From Blattamonas nauphoetae (Eukaryota; Preaxostyla; Oxymonadida), in NCBI GenBank assembly GCA_033064195.1, contig JARBJD010000107.1:62001-126000 (forward strand): a stretch of 64,000 bases of DNA. The letters run 5' to 3'. Below are positions 54,828 through 64,000 of this stretch, piece by piece. The notes under the pieces were generated by a model. That model saw only the letters and a list, made by a program, of their open reading frames with translations. It made no database searches and had not been told where the DNA came from. The position numbers and the translations under genes were made by a program. Position 1 is the stretch's first letter. Every line of letters starts with the position of its first letter.

Positions 54828-57242
54828 ATGGTGTGAATATTCTTTTTCTCTCATATATACTTTCAGTCATCATTAGAAAAATCTCTTGTTCTTGCTCAAA
54901 AGCCAATCGAAGATGTCTTGGATCAAATCTCGAAAACACGCGATAGCACATCAAAATTCAACATGATTCATGACCCAACACAGTGGGTTCATCTCCTTCA
55001 GAGGAATAGACAACGACCATACCTTGCTACTCCAGCCCAGCAATCTCATCTTCGTGACTACATGGATTATTCTCAAATTCATGGTTCAATTGCAGCAGAA
55101 CAACAGCTGTTAGTTGATTTATATGCACAACTTCAAGAAGAAACAACAAATTTGTCGAATGAGAAACAGCAACTCATGAATGAGAGCCTCAGGATTGAAT
55201 CAGAGCGTGTTCGTATCAGACAGGATTTGGATGAATACTATCGTTCAGTATCTCTTGATCCTGATGAGAAACGGAAGGATGATATCGAAAGAGAGAAGCA
55301 GAGGCACATCGAAAATGAGAAAAAACTTTCTGATGAAATTGCCGCTCTTCGACCTAAAATTCAAACAGAAATTGAAGCGAATCTTTCCGAAAAGTATCAA
55401 CAGCAGATTCGAGAATTATCACAAAAGTATGAATCTGAAATACAAGACTTGAAGAATCGACTTGCCAAAGCCGAGGCTCTTCACGTTCAACTCGCAAAAG
55501 AGAAGGAACAAGAGAAAAAACAAGCCACTGAATCCAAATTACAGGAAGAATCACGTCAAAAGGCCCACGATGAAGCAGAAAAGAAGAAGGCTGAAGAAAA
55601 GAAACGTCAAGATGAAATCAAAGCGAAGGAAGAACAACAGAAGATGGAACAACTTAAAAAGGAGGAAGAAATGAAGAAACTGGAGGAAAATAGACGGCGT
55701 GAACAAGCCTTAGCGCTTGAAGAAGCAAAGAAAAAAGAAGATGCCAAAAGGAAAGAAAATGAACAGAAACTTCAAGAGGAAGAGAAGAGAAAAGCAGAGG
55801 AGATCAGAAGGAAGGAGTTAGAGGATAAGAAAGCCATTGAAGACTCAAAGAAAAAGGAGGAAGCAAGGATTGCCAAACAAAAGGCTCAAGATGAATTGGA
55901 CAAAAAGAAGAAGGAACAACAGAAAATCGAGGAAGAAAATCGGAACAAGAACACCCCAGAGAACGAACCAAACCATTTCCCCAACAATTCTCCAGAAAGC
56001 CTCCACAAACCAACTACAGACAAATCGTCGTCTGAACTCTCTCCAGTCCAGAACAAGAAACCGCTCTCGCCAATCAAAACAACACCAATTCATCCTGCAA
56101 CTGATCCGTCCAATGTCTTCGCCCTTACCAAAGATTCCTCCCTCATCTCTTCATCTCTCAACATCAGACCTAGAGCCACCTTTGGCAGTCCGACATCCGG
56201 TTTTGGCTCAGTCAGCACATCTGTTTTTGGCTCAGGCAGTACATCAAAGACAACTGCTCCTCTTTCCACCACCTTCTCTGGGTTTGGATCATCCAACACA
56301 TCGGAGAAAGCTGATCCTCTTCCAAGCACCACCTCTGTTCTCGACACTTCACCCCTAATTTCCGCCGTCTCCTCAATGATCACTGTTCCGTCCACAGAAT
56401 CGGACACGCCGAAACCGTCGGGAGGGATGTTCAAGTCAACTGGAATCTTCGCTCAGATGAAGAATAAATCCGAATCCACCCCATCCACACCATCTGAGAA
56501 GGCTGCACAGAACACTACTGTCAACAGCACAACAGGATTCACCAAGTTCGACCTAAGTAAGGCGAATAAAGAGTTTGGGAAATCTTCACTCGAGACTTCG
56601 CAGCCAAACTCAACCACATCCACATCACTCACAACGACACCATCCGTCGCAGCAGCCTTCAAAACATCGGGTGCAAGCTCTTTTGCATCAACATCCACAA
56701 CAACTGGATTTGCGTCAGCACCCACAACAACTGGATTTGCATCAGCATCCACAACAACTGGATTTGGACCAAAATCCACAACAACTGGATTTGGACCAAA
56801 ATCCACAACAACTGGATTTGGACCAAATGCTTCATCAGGATTTGGATCAACTGCTTCATCAGGATTTGGATCAACTGCTTCATCAGCATTCGGACAAAAA
56901 TCAACATCTTCTGCATTTGGAGGCGGAGGATCATCTCAAGCCAAGTCTGTCTTCGCCTCTGGTGGCGGGAATTACCAAGGTGCTCAGTCTGTGTTTGGAC
57001 AGAACAAGACACAGCAACCTGCTGGTGAAACAGCTAACCAACCCGCAACAGGTTCTGGGGCAAGCACTCCATCACCCACGGGTTTTGGACAAACAGCAGG
57101 AAGTGGGTTTACACAAACAGCAGGAAGTGTATTTACACAATCAGCAGGAAGTGGATTTGGGGCTCGCCCGACGCAGTCGATCTTTGGGAACAAGACTGGA
57201 CCGAGTTCCAGTGCTGCTTCAGTTTTTGGGACAAACAAATGA
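54828..57242 (+). CDS. FG-repeat nucleoporin with N-terminal coiled coil
   Basis: The start codon ATG (54,828-54,830) is immediately followed by a 36-nt intron (54,831-54,866); exon 2 is then open to the stop at 57,242, starting SSLEKSLVLAQKPIEDVLDQ. Residues of roughly 60-330 form a very long charged coiled coil (QQKMEQLKKEEEMKKLEENR). The C-terminal 450 residues are low in charge and rich in Ser/Thr, with about 25 FG dipeptides, many as TGFGPKST or SGFGSTAS units, ending SVFGTNK. This is the make-up of an FG nucleoporin; coiled coil plus FG suggests an anchored Nup of the Nup62/Nup54/Nup214 type, though here the order is coil first. FG repeats bind import receptors in the pore channel. The Met-only first exon is unusual. 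Confidence 0.75.
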
Positions 57243-57375
57243 AACCCATCTTAATTTTCTCACTTCACTTGAATTTTAAAATGAAAATCACTTTTGCGGG
57301 AAGGAGCTCGGTGAAATGAGCAGATCAAAACCAACATGAAAGAAAAACAATCGCGTAGAGTTCTTTCACATTATT

Positions 57376-59632
57376 TCATCCAGGTGCAATCTGCTCCTTC
57401 CAGCTTCGCAGCTGACGTTCCAGAAATGAAAGGTCATATTGGGCACACTTCTCCAAGAAGACATCCACCGTGTCAACAGAAAGTTGGTTCAAAATTTCGT
57501 TCATCGAAAGTGAGAGCAGGCGATCCTGCCCGACTTTTGTGGCCAGTGCGCACAACTCGAAATAACACGTGGTTGCAGGGACTTCCTCTTCATCGTTCTG
57601 TTCTTTGTGACGGATGGCGAGCGTCTCTTCGAGTATTTCGGTCTGTTCCATCTCAAAGACTTTCACCACCCTCACAAAATGTCGTTCTGACTTCATTTTT
57701 GGGAGGAATCGAAGCGGAAGGAGTTGGTCAGAATACATAAACCCAAGAAGCAATTGTGATGCATCTGAACTTAAAGAGAGTGACAGACATCGCGATCGTG
57801 CTCTGTCTTCTCGCGTTTTGATGATCGACCTAACGCGCCTTTTGAAATCGGTAATTTGTTTTCCGTTCTCTGACACTTTCCTTTGATGAAGAGAAGCATA
57901 TTCATCTCGGAGTCCCTGAAAAACGAAGAGTGGTTGGCGACTGGTGCAGTACTGGCAAAGTTGGGGGAAACGAGACTGGACGATGAATGAGTGGACTATC
58001 CAGATGTGATGATCAATTTGGATGAACCAGTCAGCAGTGTCCAGATCCGCCATCATCGAAAGAGTGTTGAGTGACAATCGCGAAATGTCCAGTGACTGGC
58101 AAACAGCAGGAACAATAATCTCTTTCAACAGCATAATTTTCGGAGATGGTCCTGTTTCTGGATGGAATGCTGATGGAGATTGGAATGCTGAAGGAGTTCC
58201 TCCTCCGCGATATGAGGGGGATCCTGGGATTTGTTGGTGGGGAAAACGATGGTTAGATCGACCAGGCTTCGATAAGTTTTCGAGGATGGAGGTGTTTGGG
58301 AATGATGGGAGACTATTCGCTTGGAATGTGTTTGTGACAACCGATGTACTCGGAGTGTTTGTTGTTTTCGAACGAGAAAAGATGTTGGATATTTTCTTTT
58401 TCTTGGATTGTTTCTCTTTATACTCGGTTATTTTGTGCATTGCATTACTTTCCAAAATAAGCTTGATTTTCTGAGACTCATATGTCCTCCGTTCATATTT
58501 TGTTGCAATCGCACCAGGGCTGTTCCGAAACTCCTCTCCTGGGTAGAGAATTTGCTGGAATTTTGGACGGCCCAAAACTCTTTCAATAACTGCTGCTGTC
58601 GAATATACGGTATTTGTGAGATCAAGAACATGGAGGTCAGCCTGTTTTTTATTTCGAATCGACGTTCCACCCTGAATATACATCTTATTTCCTACGAGAA
58701 CTGAGACATGTCCTGAACGCGGAGCAGGGATAGTCCCGATTGTGGAGAGCGATCTCCATCGGTTTGCTTGAGGATTATATTCCCATAAATCATTGAGTTT
58801 TATCAAGCTCTGTCCTCCAAAAATAATCATATTTCCATTGTGAACAACTGCAGTATGCATGAATCGAGAACAAGGGTGATCGCCAAGTGCAGGGATTTTT
58901 GTCCATGTTCGAGACGGAATGTGAAATTTGAAAAGATCTCCGATTATTCCTCGATCATCGTACTGGACAATCTGTTCAGTCGTCGCACCACCAAAAATGT
59001 ACATATCATCTCCAATAATGCATGCACTGTGTGAGTATACACGCGCTGGCAAATTTTCTTTGTCTTGGGGATCGTTTGCAGGCAATATTTGCGTCCATTT
59101 ACTTGATACTGAAGAGATTGCGAAAATTTTGAAGATGTGAAGGTTCGAACACATACGTGTATTAAATTCGTATAGATCATTAAAAATAGGTGATCCTGGG
59201 CAATAGCCTCCAAATATGTACATTCTGTAGTCATATGTGACACAAGAATGACAGCTTCTGATTGATGGCGTTCCTTTTTGGGGTCGAATCAGTTGGCATG
59301 ATCCATCATCAAAACAATAGTCCCACATTTCGTTTATCCGAACAGAAAAATCGTTTCCGCCGAAAAAATAGCAGTGATTGTTGACTAGGCATGCAGAATG
59401 AGTGTATCGCTTCGATGGAAACGATGGGCTGAGAAGAGATTCTCCATTCTCTGAAAAACGATGAAAATATCGAAAGCTGACCAGGGTTGATTGTAAGCAT
59501 GTTATTTGGGTGGTCTCCACGTCCACCATGGATGTGAATCATGCCATTGTATACAACAGCGGTGTGAGAAGCAATTCGATAGAGGGATGGCTTACAATAG
59601 ATTGTAGACCAAACTGCCGAAGACAGTTCCAT
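57376..59632 (-). CDS. Kelch-repeat and BTB-domain protein (LZTR1-like layout)
   Basis: ATG at 59,632 (MELSSAVWSTIYCKP); introns of about 31 nt (near 59,470) and 48 nt (near 59,120) keep the frame. The first half has six kelch blades with the double-glycine pattern: HTAVVYNGMIHIHGG, HSACLVNNHCYFFGG, HSCVTYDYRMYIFGG, HSACIIGDDMYIFGG, HTAVVHNGNMIIFGG and HVSVLVGNKMYIQGG. A serine-rich linker follows, then a BTB-like region (DWFIQIDHHIWIVHSFIVQS) with a long insertion and a BACK-like helical end. Kelch followed by BTB is the order of LZTR1 and its relatives, which act as CUL3 substrate adaptors; the reverse of KLHL proteins. It faces the FG nucleoporin tail to tail. Confidence 0.75.
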
Positions 59633-59888
59633 GGTGGGACAGGATTTGTAGAACAACTTGTTGAAAAAAAGAGTGTTGGGTCATAAGGGAAACCTTCCTC
59701 TTTCAACTTGATAATCGGAAGACGGGCGAAATTCACACTCTAAAATGTCTGATATTATGGTCGTATTCATCATTATGTTCTTTCTAATGAAGTTCTTCCG
59801 ATTCTTCACTTTCCACTCTTTTTCTCCGGAAAATTGAAATAATTTCCTAATATGTCACGTTTCAATATTATTCAGAGCATTTGGTTCG

Positions 59889-62800
59889 ATGTGCACACCA
59901 CTGAATGGCACAAACAGTTATGGATGCCGAACATGTAACATCGAGTCAAATTTGTGCAATTATTGTGCTTCTGTCTGTCATACAGGGCATCTGACTTTTG
60001 TCAGTCACACAAAAGAGTCATCTCCATGTTCATGTCTTCAGACATCTTGGCGAAAGTTCGGAACTCTCCAATTGAAATCAGTTCAATCCATCAACCAATT
60101 TTCATCACTTGTATGGACTTCACAAAGCCCTCAAAATCCTCATCCATCAACATTGTACTTTGAACTTGCCAAATCACTACTTGGTTTTCCGGAATCACAT
60201 CAATTGAACCGACAATCACCAAAAATCGTCTTTTCGACTTTATCAGGATTTTCGAGTTTAAACTTGGATAAAACTCAAGAAAATCCACAAATATGTAAAA
60301 AAGTTCAGGATTTGATGCAACTTTCATTCGATAAATTCGTTCATACCATGTATCAAATTCAGGTTAAACAAATCCAACCATTTACGAGATGGAGCAATCA
60401 CATATCGTTCTCTGCTTCAGTGAATCCATTTGTGTTGTTCTGTTTTTTGCATTACAGCCGTCTATCAACTATTTCTCAATTCTCCCAACAACCATTCTTC
60501 CCTCGTGATACATCCCATCTCTGTCGCTCTCCATGCAATTGTTCGCCGATTTCGAGACGTATGGACGCATACATCTGCTTAACCTGCCTTTTTTGCTCTC
60601 CTTCAGTTCTCAACGATATCTCGAATCGTCACTCAGACTCGTACCAACCTGACTCATCTTGTCAATTTCTCTCAGGATTTATTTGCCCTAGTTGTGTCCA
60701 ACATTGCCACCTTGGTCACTCTGTTGTCTTCATTGGAGAGATTATGTTTGACTGTGCCTGTTCTCGTCACAGAGACTGTTGCATCTACAATGGTCTCTCG
60801 GAGACTCTTCAAAACCTGTTTGATCGAGCCAATTCTCGAAGTATGAATACAAAGTCAGCACCGAACGTCAAAAAACATCAAAAACCAGACATTAAGCTCG
60901 TTCCCAGCCACGTGAAGTCTGAACTTCTCAAGTGTTCAACTGACAACGACACGATATCGCTTCGCCGTCTTCTTGAAACAGGAATCGACCTCCATGTTGT
61001 GTTTTACTACGCGTGTGCCTACTCTGTCCTCCCAGTTGTCTCCTACTTCGTCTCTGACCCCTTTTTCGACATCAACATCGGAGTGAACCTTCGGAGATGC
61101 TCCATCTCTCCTCTCTACATCGCGTGCTGTTATGGCTCGACTGATGTCGTTCGATGCCTTCTCCGCCGCTCAGACTTGTTTGTGAATGTCGGAAAATCGG
61201 AGATCAGAGTGTTCACAAATCAAAAATACACCGAGTCTCCACTCCACGCAGCCCTGATGAGAAATCGAATTGATGTGGTGAATGTTCTCCTCACCCAACT
61301 CCCTGATCCTCTTTTTGACAGAACAAGCTTTCACCCAGCATTCTGTCGTTCTGCCGGAATATTCAGCCTCGAAGATTTCCCGAAGGATCTTGATCACATT
61401 GTTGAATCATCTCTCGATCTGGACCAGCCCACAAAATCGTCTTCTCCTTCACCATCGTCACCAGACCTTCATCCAATGCTCAACACACCCCGCTCATCTC
61501 AGGTCAGACTCTTTCCACGACTTCTCACGTCTCCAGGAACTACGAGTGCGTCAGAGTTTCTCTCACCCTCCAATTTCCACTCATCATCACCTCCGAACAG
61601 CGACTCACCCGAAGTCTCAGTGGTTGATGCAACAATCCCTCTCACTCGCCTGGTTGATGCCACGTGTGGCGTGAGACTCTCTCTCATCAACCCAACTCCG
61701 CAAGATCCCGTACTCTTTCCAATCTCAACAATCAGCTTCCCAGTGGATCTCCTTGATGACGACAATAATCGCAAGAAAACGAAGACAAAGACGAAAACAG
61801 GCAACGAGTCTGACCTGTTTTTGAGAGACGCACACCACAACTTCATTGGGAAAAGACCGAATCCAACCAAACCAGCCAAGACAGAATTGCGACAGGCGCT
61901 GAAGAAAACAGGGTTCAACTCAGAGAAGCGTTTTCGATCGCACAAGTTTTCTGGTGCTAACGAAGACCAACAGCTAGATGACGACTTCTCTCTCATCGCC
62001 CCAACAGTACTCACTCGCAAGTCTTGTCTTGTGAATGACACCATCAATCCACCTCTCTGGATCTTCACAACTCCAAGACACCTCATCACGGAAGATGATC
62101 CCAACAGTTCTGACTTACTTCAGCCAGAACACGGTGTGAATCAGATCAGTAAACTCCTTGTCAAAGAAGATGACACAACCATTCAATTGTTCTCGTTGTA
62201 TCATAGTTCGATTACAAAAATTGATCTTTCCCAAGTTCGCGATCTCCTTCTCACAAATGCAGAGGGAACACAATTCAACCCAGATTCGTATTTAGACGAC
62301 AAACTCGACAATTTCCGTCTCACAGATGACGTCTGTCTGCAACGCGACCAGCTTAATCTATCATCTCTCCCTTCCTCCGCATTTGCATCCCTCTTCAAAG
62401 TCGGTGATGACGTGATCATCTCTCCTCATATGAGCCTCTCATCAGCATCCTTCAAACGAGAACACATGGTCACCACCCCACGCGACATCATCCTCGCAGA
62501 GGGACCTGTCGCTGCAGAGAGGAATCTCGTTGTGATCTGCCATCCACAAACAGATATTGCATTTCCTAACGATGTCCTCGAGAAGTTTCAGAACTTCGAT
62601 GGAGCTCTTCTTCCTCTCAACCGAGGAGACCTCGCCGGGATCAAGACAGATCCACTCTTCCTTCGACAACTCAACAGCGGGCTGACAGCAGATCGTCAAA
62701 TCGCAACCTTTCCTGTTCTCTCTCTCTTTCGTCGTGTGACCATTCTCGAACACGAAACTGTGGGGAAAGATTGTTTTGAAACCTTTTTTCCCAAACCAAC

Positions 62801-64000
62801 ACCAGCCCCTCCACAAGAACCACCAGTCCAACGAAGGATTTACGTCAACCCTCTCCGAAGGCGATTCAACATGATGGCCGAACGCTTCCCTGACTTCAAT
62901 CTTTGGGGGATCTTCGCTGATGATGTCTTTGGTCCAGTAGGGAACAACAATCCTTTGGATCGAATATTTGCACGTGACGACTCTTCGGAGAATGAGGATT
63001 CCTCGAGCACAGTTTCATCCGAGTCATCCAGCTTATCATCGATATCGTCATTCTCACTTTCTGACTCTTCACTGTCTTTATCAAACCACATCGATTTTAG
63101 TATGCCCATACCAATGACATTTCGAGCCTCAAAAACAGTAGATTCTCCTCGGAAGCCTCAACTGTCAATAACAGACTCAGCCGAACAGACATCTGGACGT
63201 CGGATTGTCGGTCTTTTCGACATCAATGAGGACTTCTCGATCCTCCGTCCAAATACAAAGTTGACCGAGCCAAGCCGTCGACAGCAGAATAAGTACATCG
63301 AAGCAATCAAAGATATTCCACACGCGCAGGAAGTTTCATCGCATTCATTCTTCCACAACGGTGCACCACCCCTTCTGGTGATCCCTCCAATCTACACTGC
63401 AACAGCTCGTAACAATCCCGAAGCCATCCGCCTTCTGAGAATGTTTGATTCGAATGAACTCCAGGCAATGTCCTACAACCAATACAAATCTTCTCCAACC
63501 TCACCAGCTCCTCCTTTATTAACGACGTCCTTCCCTCATGTTCAACCAATAATATTGTCTGATGACAGTTCAGATGTGGACAGTATCCAACTCTCCATCT
63601 CGTCTGATTCATCAATGTCAGAACACACAGCCAAGAAAATCAAAAAGAAGATCAAGAAGATCCGGACTCAGGAACGCCTTCGAACGGATAAGAGAGAGGC
63701 TCTCAGAGAATACCAGCAGAACGGCCCAAAAATCCTCCCTCCAAAGCATTTTCGAACGAAGGTACGCCGACATCGGTTTTTCGTTGATCGGAGCATCGAC
63801 ATGGAAATGACACATTCTCTCGTTGCAGGATGGCGAATAAGATCGCAGGGGAAGGGCATGTCTCGAAACATGTCCTCTTCTCATTCGACAGAGCATCAGT
63901 CGCTACAGATCGAATACTCCACGCTCATCAAAAGTATCCTCAACTGTGGTCTCAGAATTCAAGTGAACATGTCGATCCTTGGATCAACTCCGATCGCTCT
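59889..64000 (+). CDS. UBR-box-like zinc finger and ankyrin-repeat protein (3' end beyond window)
   Basis: From ATG 59,889 a frame runs to the window edge, apart from one possible 49-nt intron (GTATGG...TTCAG, about 60,561-60,609). Two Cys/His clusters resemble UBR boxes: GCRTCN...LCNYCASVCHTGHL...CSCL near 59,920-60,040, and CPSCVQHCHLGHSVVF...DCACSRHRDCC near 60,690-60,790. Ankyrin-like repeats follow (LRRLLETGIDLHVVFYYACA; SISPLYIACCYGSTDVVRCL; ESPLHAALMRNRIDVVNVLL). The remaining 850 residues are largely disordered, with basic and acidic patches, and end at ankyrin-like sequence again (LGSTPIA). UBR boxes recognise N-degrons in E3 ligases, so an E3 or adaptor role is plausible but no RING or HECT domain is within view. 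A GTACGC...TTGCAG interval near 63,760-63,830 might be an intron. Confidence 0.65.
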   Translation, partial: MCTPLNGTNSYGCRTCNIESNLCNYCASVCHTGHLTFVSHTKESSPCSCLQTSWRKFGTLQLKSVQSINQFSSLVWTSQSPQNPHPSTLYFELAKSLLGFPESHQLNRQSPKIVFSTLSGFSSLNLDKTQENPQICKKVQDLMQLSFDKFVHTMYQIQVKQIQPFTRWSNHISFSASVNPFVLFCFLHYSRLSTISQFSQQPFFPRDTSHLCRSPCNCSPISRRMDAYICLTCLFCSPSVLNDISNRHSDSYQPDSSCQFLSGFICPSCVQHCHLGHSVVFIGEIMFDCACSRHRDCCIYNGLSETLQNLFDRANSRSMNTKSAPNVKKHQKPDIKLVPSHVKSELLKCSTDNDTISLRRLLETGIDLHVVFYYACAYSVLPVVSYFVSDPFFDINIGVNLRRCSISPLYIACCYGSTDVVRCLLRRSDLFVNVGKSEIRVFTNQKYTESPLHAALMRNRIDVVNVLLTQLPDPLFDRTSFHPAFCRSAGIFSLEDFPKDLDHIVESSLDLDQPTKSSSPSPSSPDLHPMLNTPRSSQVRLFPRLLTSPGTTSASEFLSPSNFHSSSPPNSDSPEVSVVDATIPLTRLVDATCGVRLSLINPTPQDPVLFPISTISFPVDLLDDDNNRKKTKTKTKTGNESDLFLRDAHHNFIGKRPNPTKPAKTELRQALKKTGFNSEKRFRSHKFSGANEDQQLDDDFSLIAPTVLTRKSCLVNDTINPPLWIFTTPRHLITEDDPNSSDLLQPEHGVNQISKLLVKEDDTTIQLFSLYHSSITKIDLSQVRDLLLTNAEGTQFNPDSYLDDKLDNFRLTDDVCLQRDQLNLSSLPSSAFASLFKVGDDVIISPHMSLSSASFKREHMVTTPRDIILAEGPVAAERNLVVICHPQTDIAFPNDVLEKFQNFDGALLPLNRGDLAGIKTDPLFLRQLNSGLTADRQIATFPVLSLFRRVTILEHETVGKDCFETFFPKPTPAPPQEPPVQRRIYVNPLRRRFNMMAERFPDFNLWGIFADDVFGPVGNNNPLDRIFARDDSSENEDSSSTVSSESSSLSSISSFSLSDSSLSLSNHIDFSMPIPMTFRASKTVDSPRKPQLSITDSAEQTSGRRIVGLFDINEDFSILRPNTKLTEPSRRQQNKYIEAIKDIPHAQEVSSHSFFHNGAPPLLVIPPIYTATARNNPEAIRLLRMFDSNELQAMSYNQYKSSPTSPAPPLLTTSFPHVQPIILSDDSSDVDSIQLSISSDSSMSEHTAKKIKKKIKKIRTQERLRTDKREALREYQQNGPKILPPKHFRTKVRRHRFFVDRSIDMEMTHSLVAGWRIRSQGKGMSRNMSSSHSTEHQSLQIEYSTLIKSILNCGLRIQVNMSILGSTPIA

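Overview
The window looks like nuclear DNA of a unicellular eukaryote. Genes are split by very short spliceosomal introns (most 23-50 nt, GT...AG, many starting GTTTGT or GTTTTT), and the right side carries typical eukaryotic genes: an LSM8-like Sm protein, an FG-repeat nucleoporin, a BET-like bromodomain protein, a kelch-BTB protein, an MSP/ASH-domain protein, a 7-8-pass membrane protein and a zinc-finger (UBR-box-like) plus ankyrin protein. Beta-helix surface-protein relatives, helical-repeat relatives and compact spacing would suit a flagellate protist such as a metamonad (oxymonad-like), but that placement is inference.

Layout. 1-8.5 kb: decayed or poorly resolvable relics of a helical-repeat gene (+) and a beta-helix gene (-), further coding-like fragments and one small hypothetical gene. 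8.8-9.5 kb: G-rich 32-bp minisatellite. 9.7-15.8 kb: an intron-containing DDE transposase gene whose first exon is split by a 3.9-kb element with inverted ends and a 9-bp target duplication, i.e. a transposon inside a transposon gene. 15.8-18.7 kb: a hairpin cluster and two large C-rich minisatellites, one of about 68 copies of 30 bp. 18.7-22.7 kb: sparse, with inverted-repeat structures.

22.7-40.2 kb is the main feature: a 17.5-kb near-perfect palindrome. Each arm holds an ARM-repeat (importin-alpha-like) gene near the axis and an RHS/Crinkler-like P-loop gene further out, so the two ARM copies diverge head to head from the centre. The axis lies inside an older foldback element (31,242-32,067). 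A third copy of that element sits just outside the palindrome (40,992-42,799) and is itself split by a 1,157-bp hAT-like element with a perfect 8-bp target duplication. The sequence therefore records an order of events: foldback element first, inverted duplication around it later, with a separate hAT insertion into another copy.

40.3-64 kb is dense, ordinary gene space: LSM8-like (+), a small coiled-coil gene (-), two small unknown genes (+), a charged coiled-coil protein (+), the MSP/ASH gene (-), then across a shared upstream region with three copies of GTTTCGAAACGAT the multi-pass membrane gene (+), the BET-like gene (+), the FG nucleoporin (+), the kelch-BTB gene (-) and the zinc-finger/ankyrin gene (+), which runs off the window. 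No RNA genes, CRISPR arrays or prokaryotic signals were seen.
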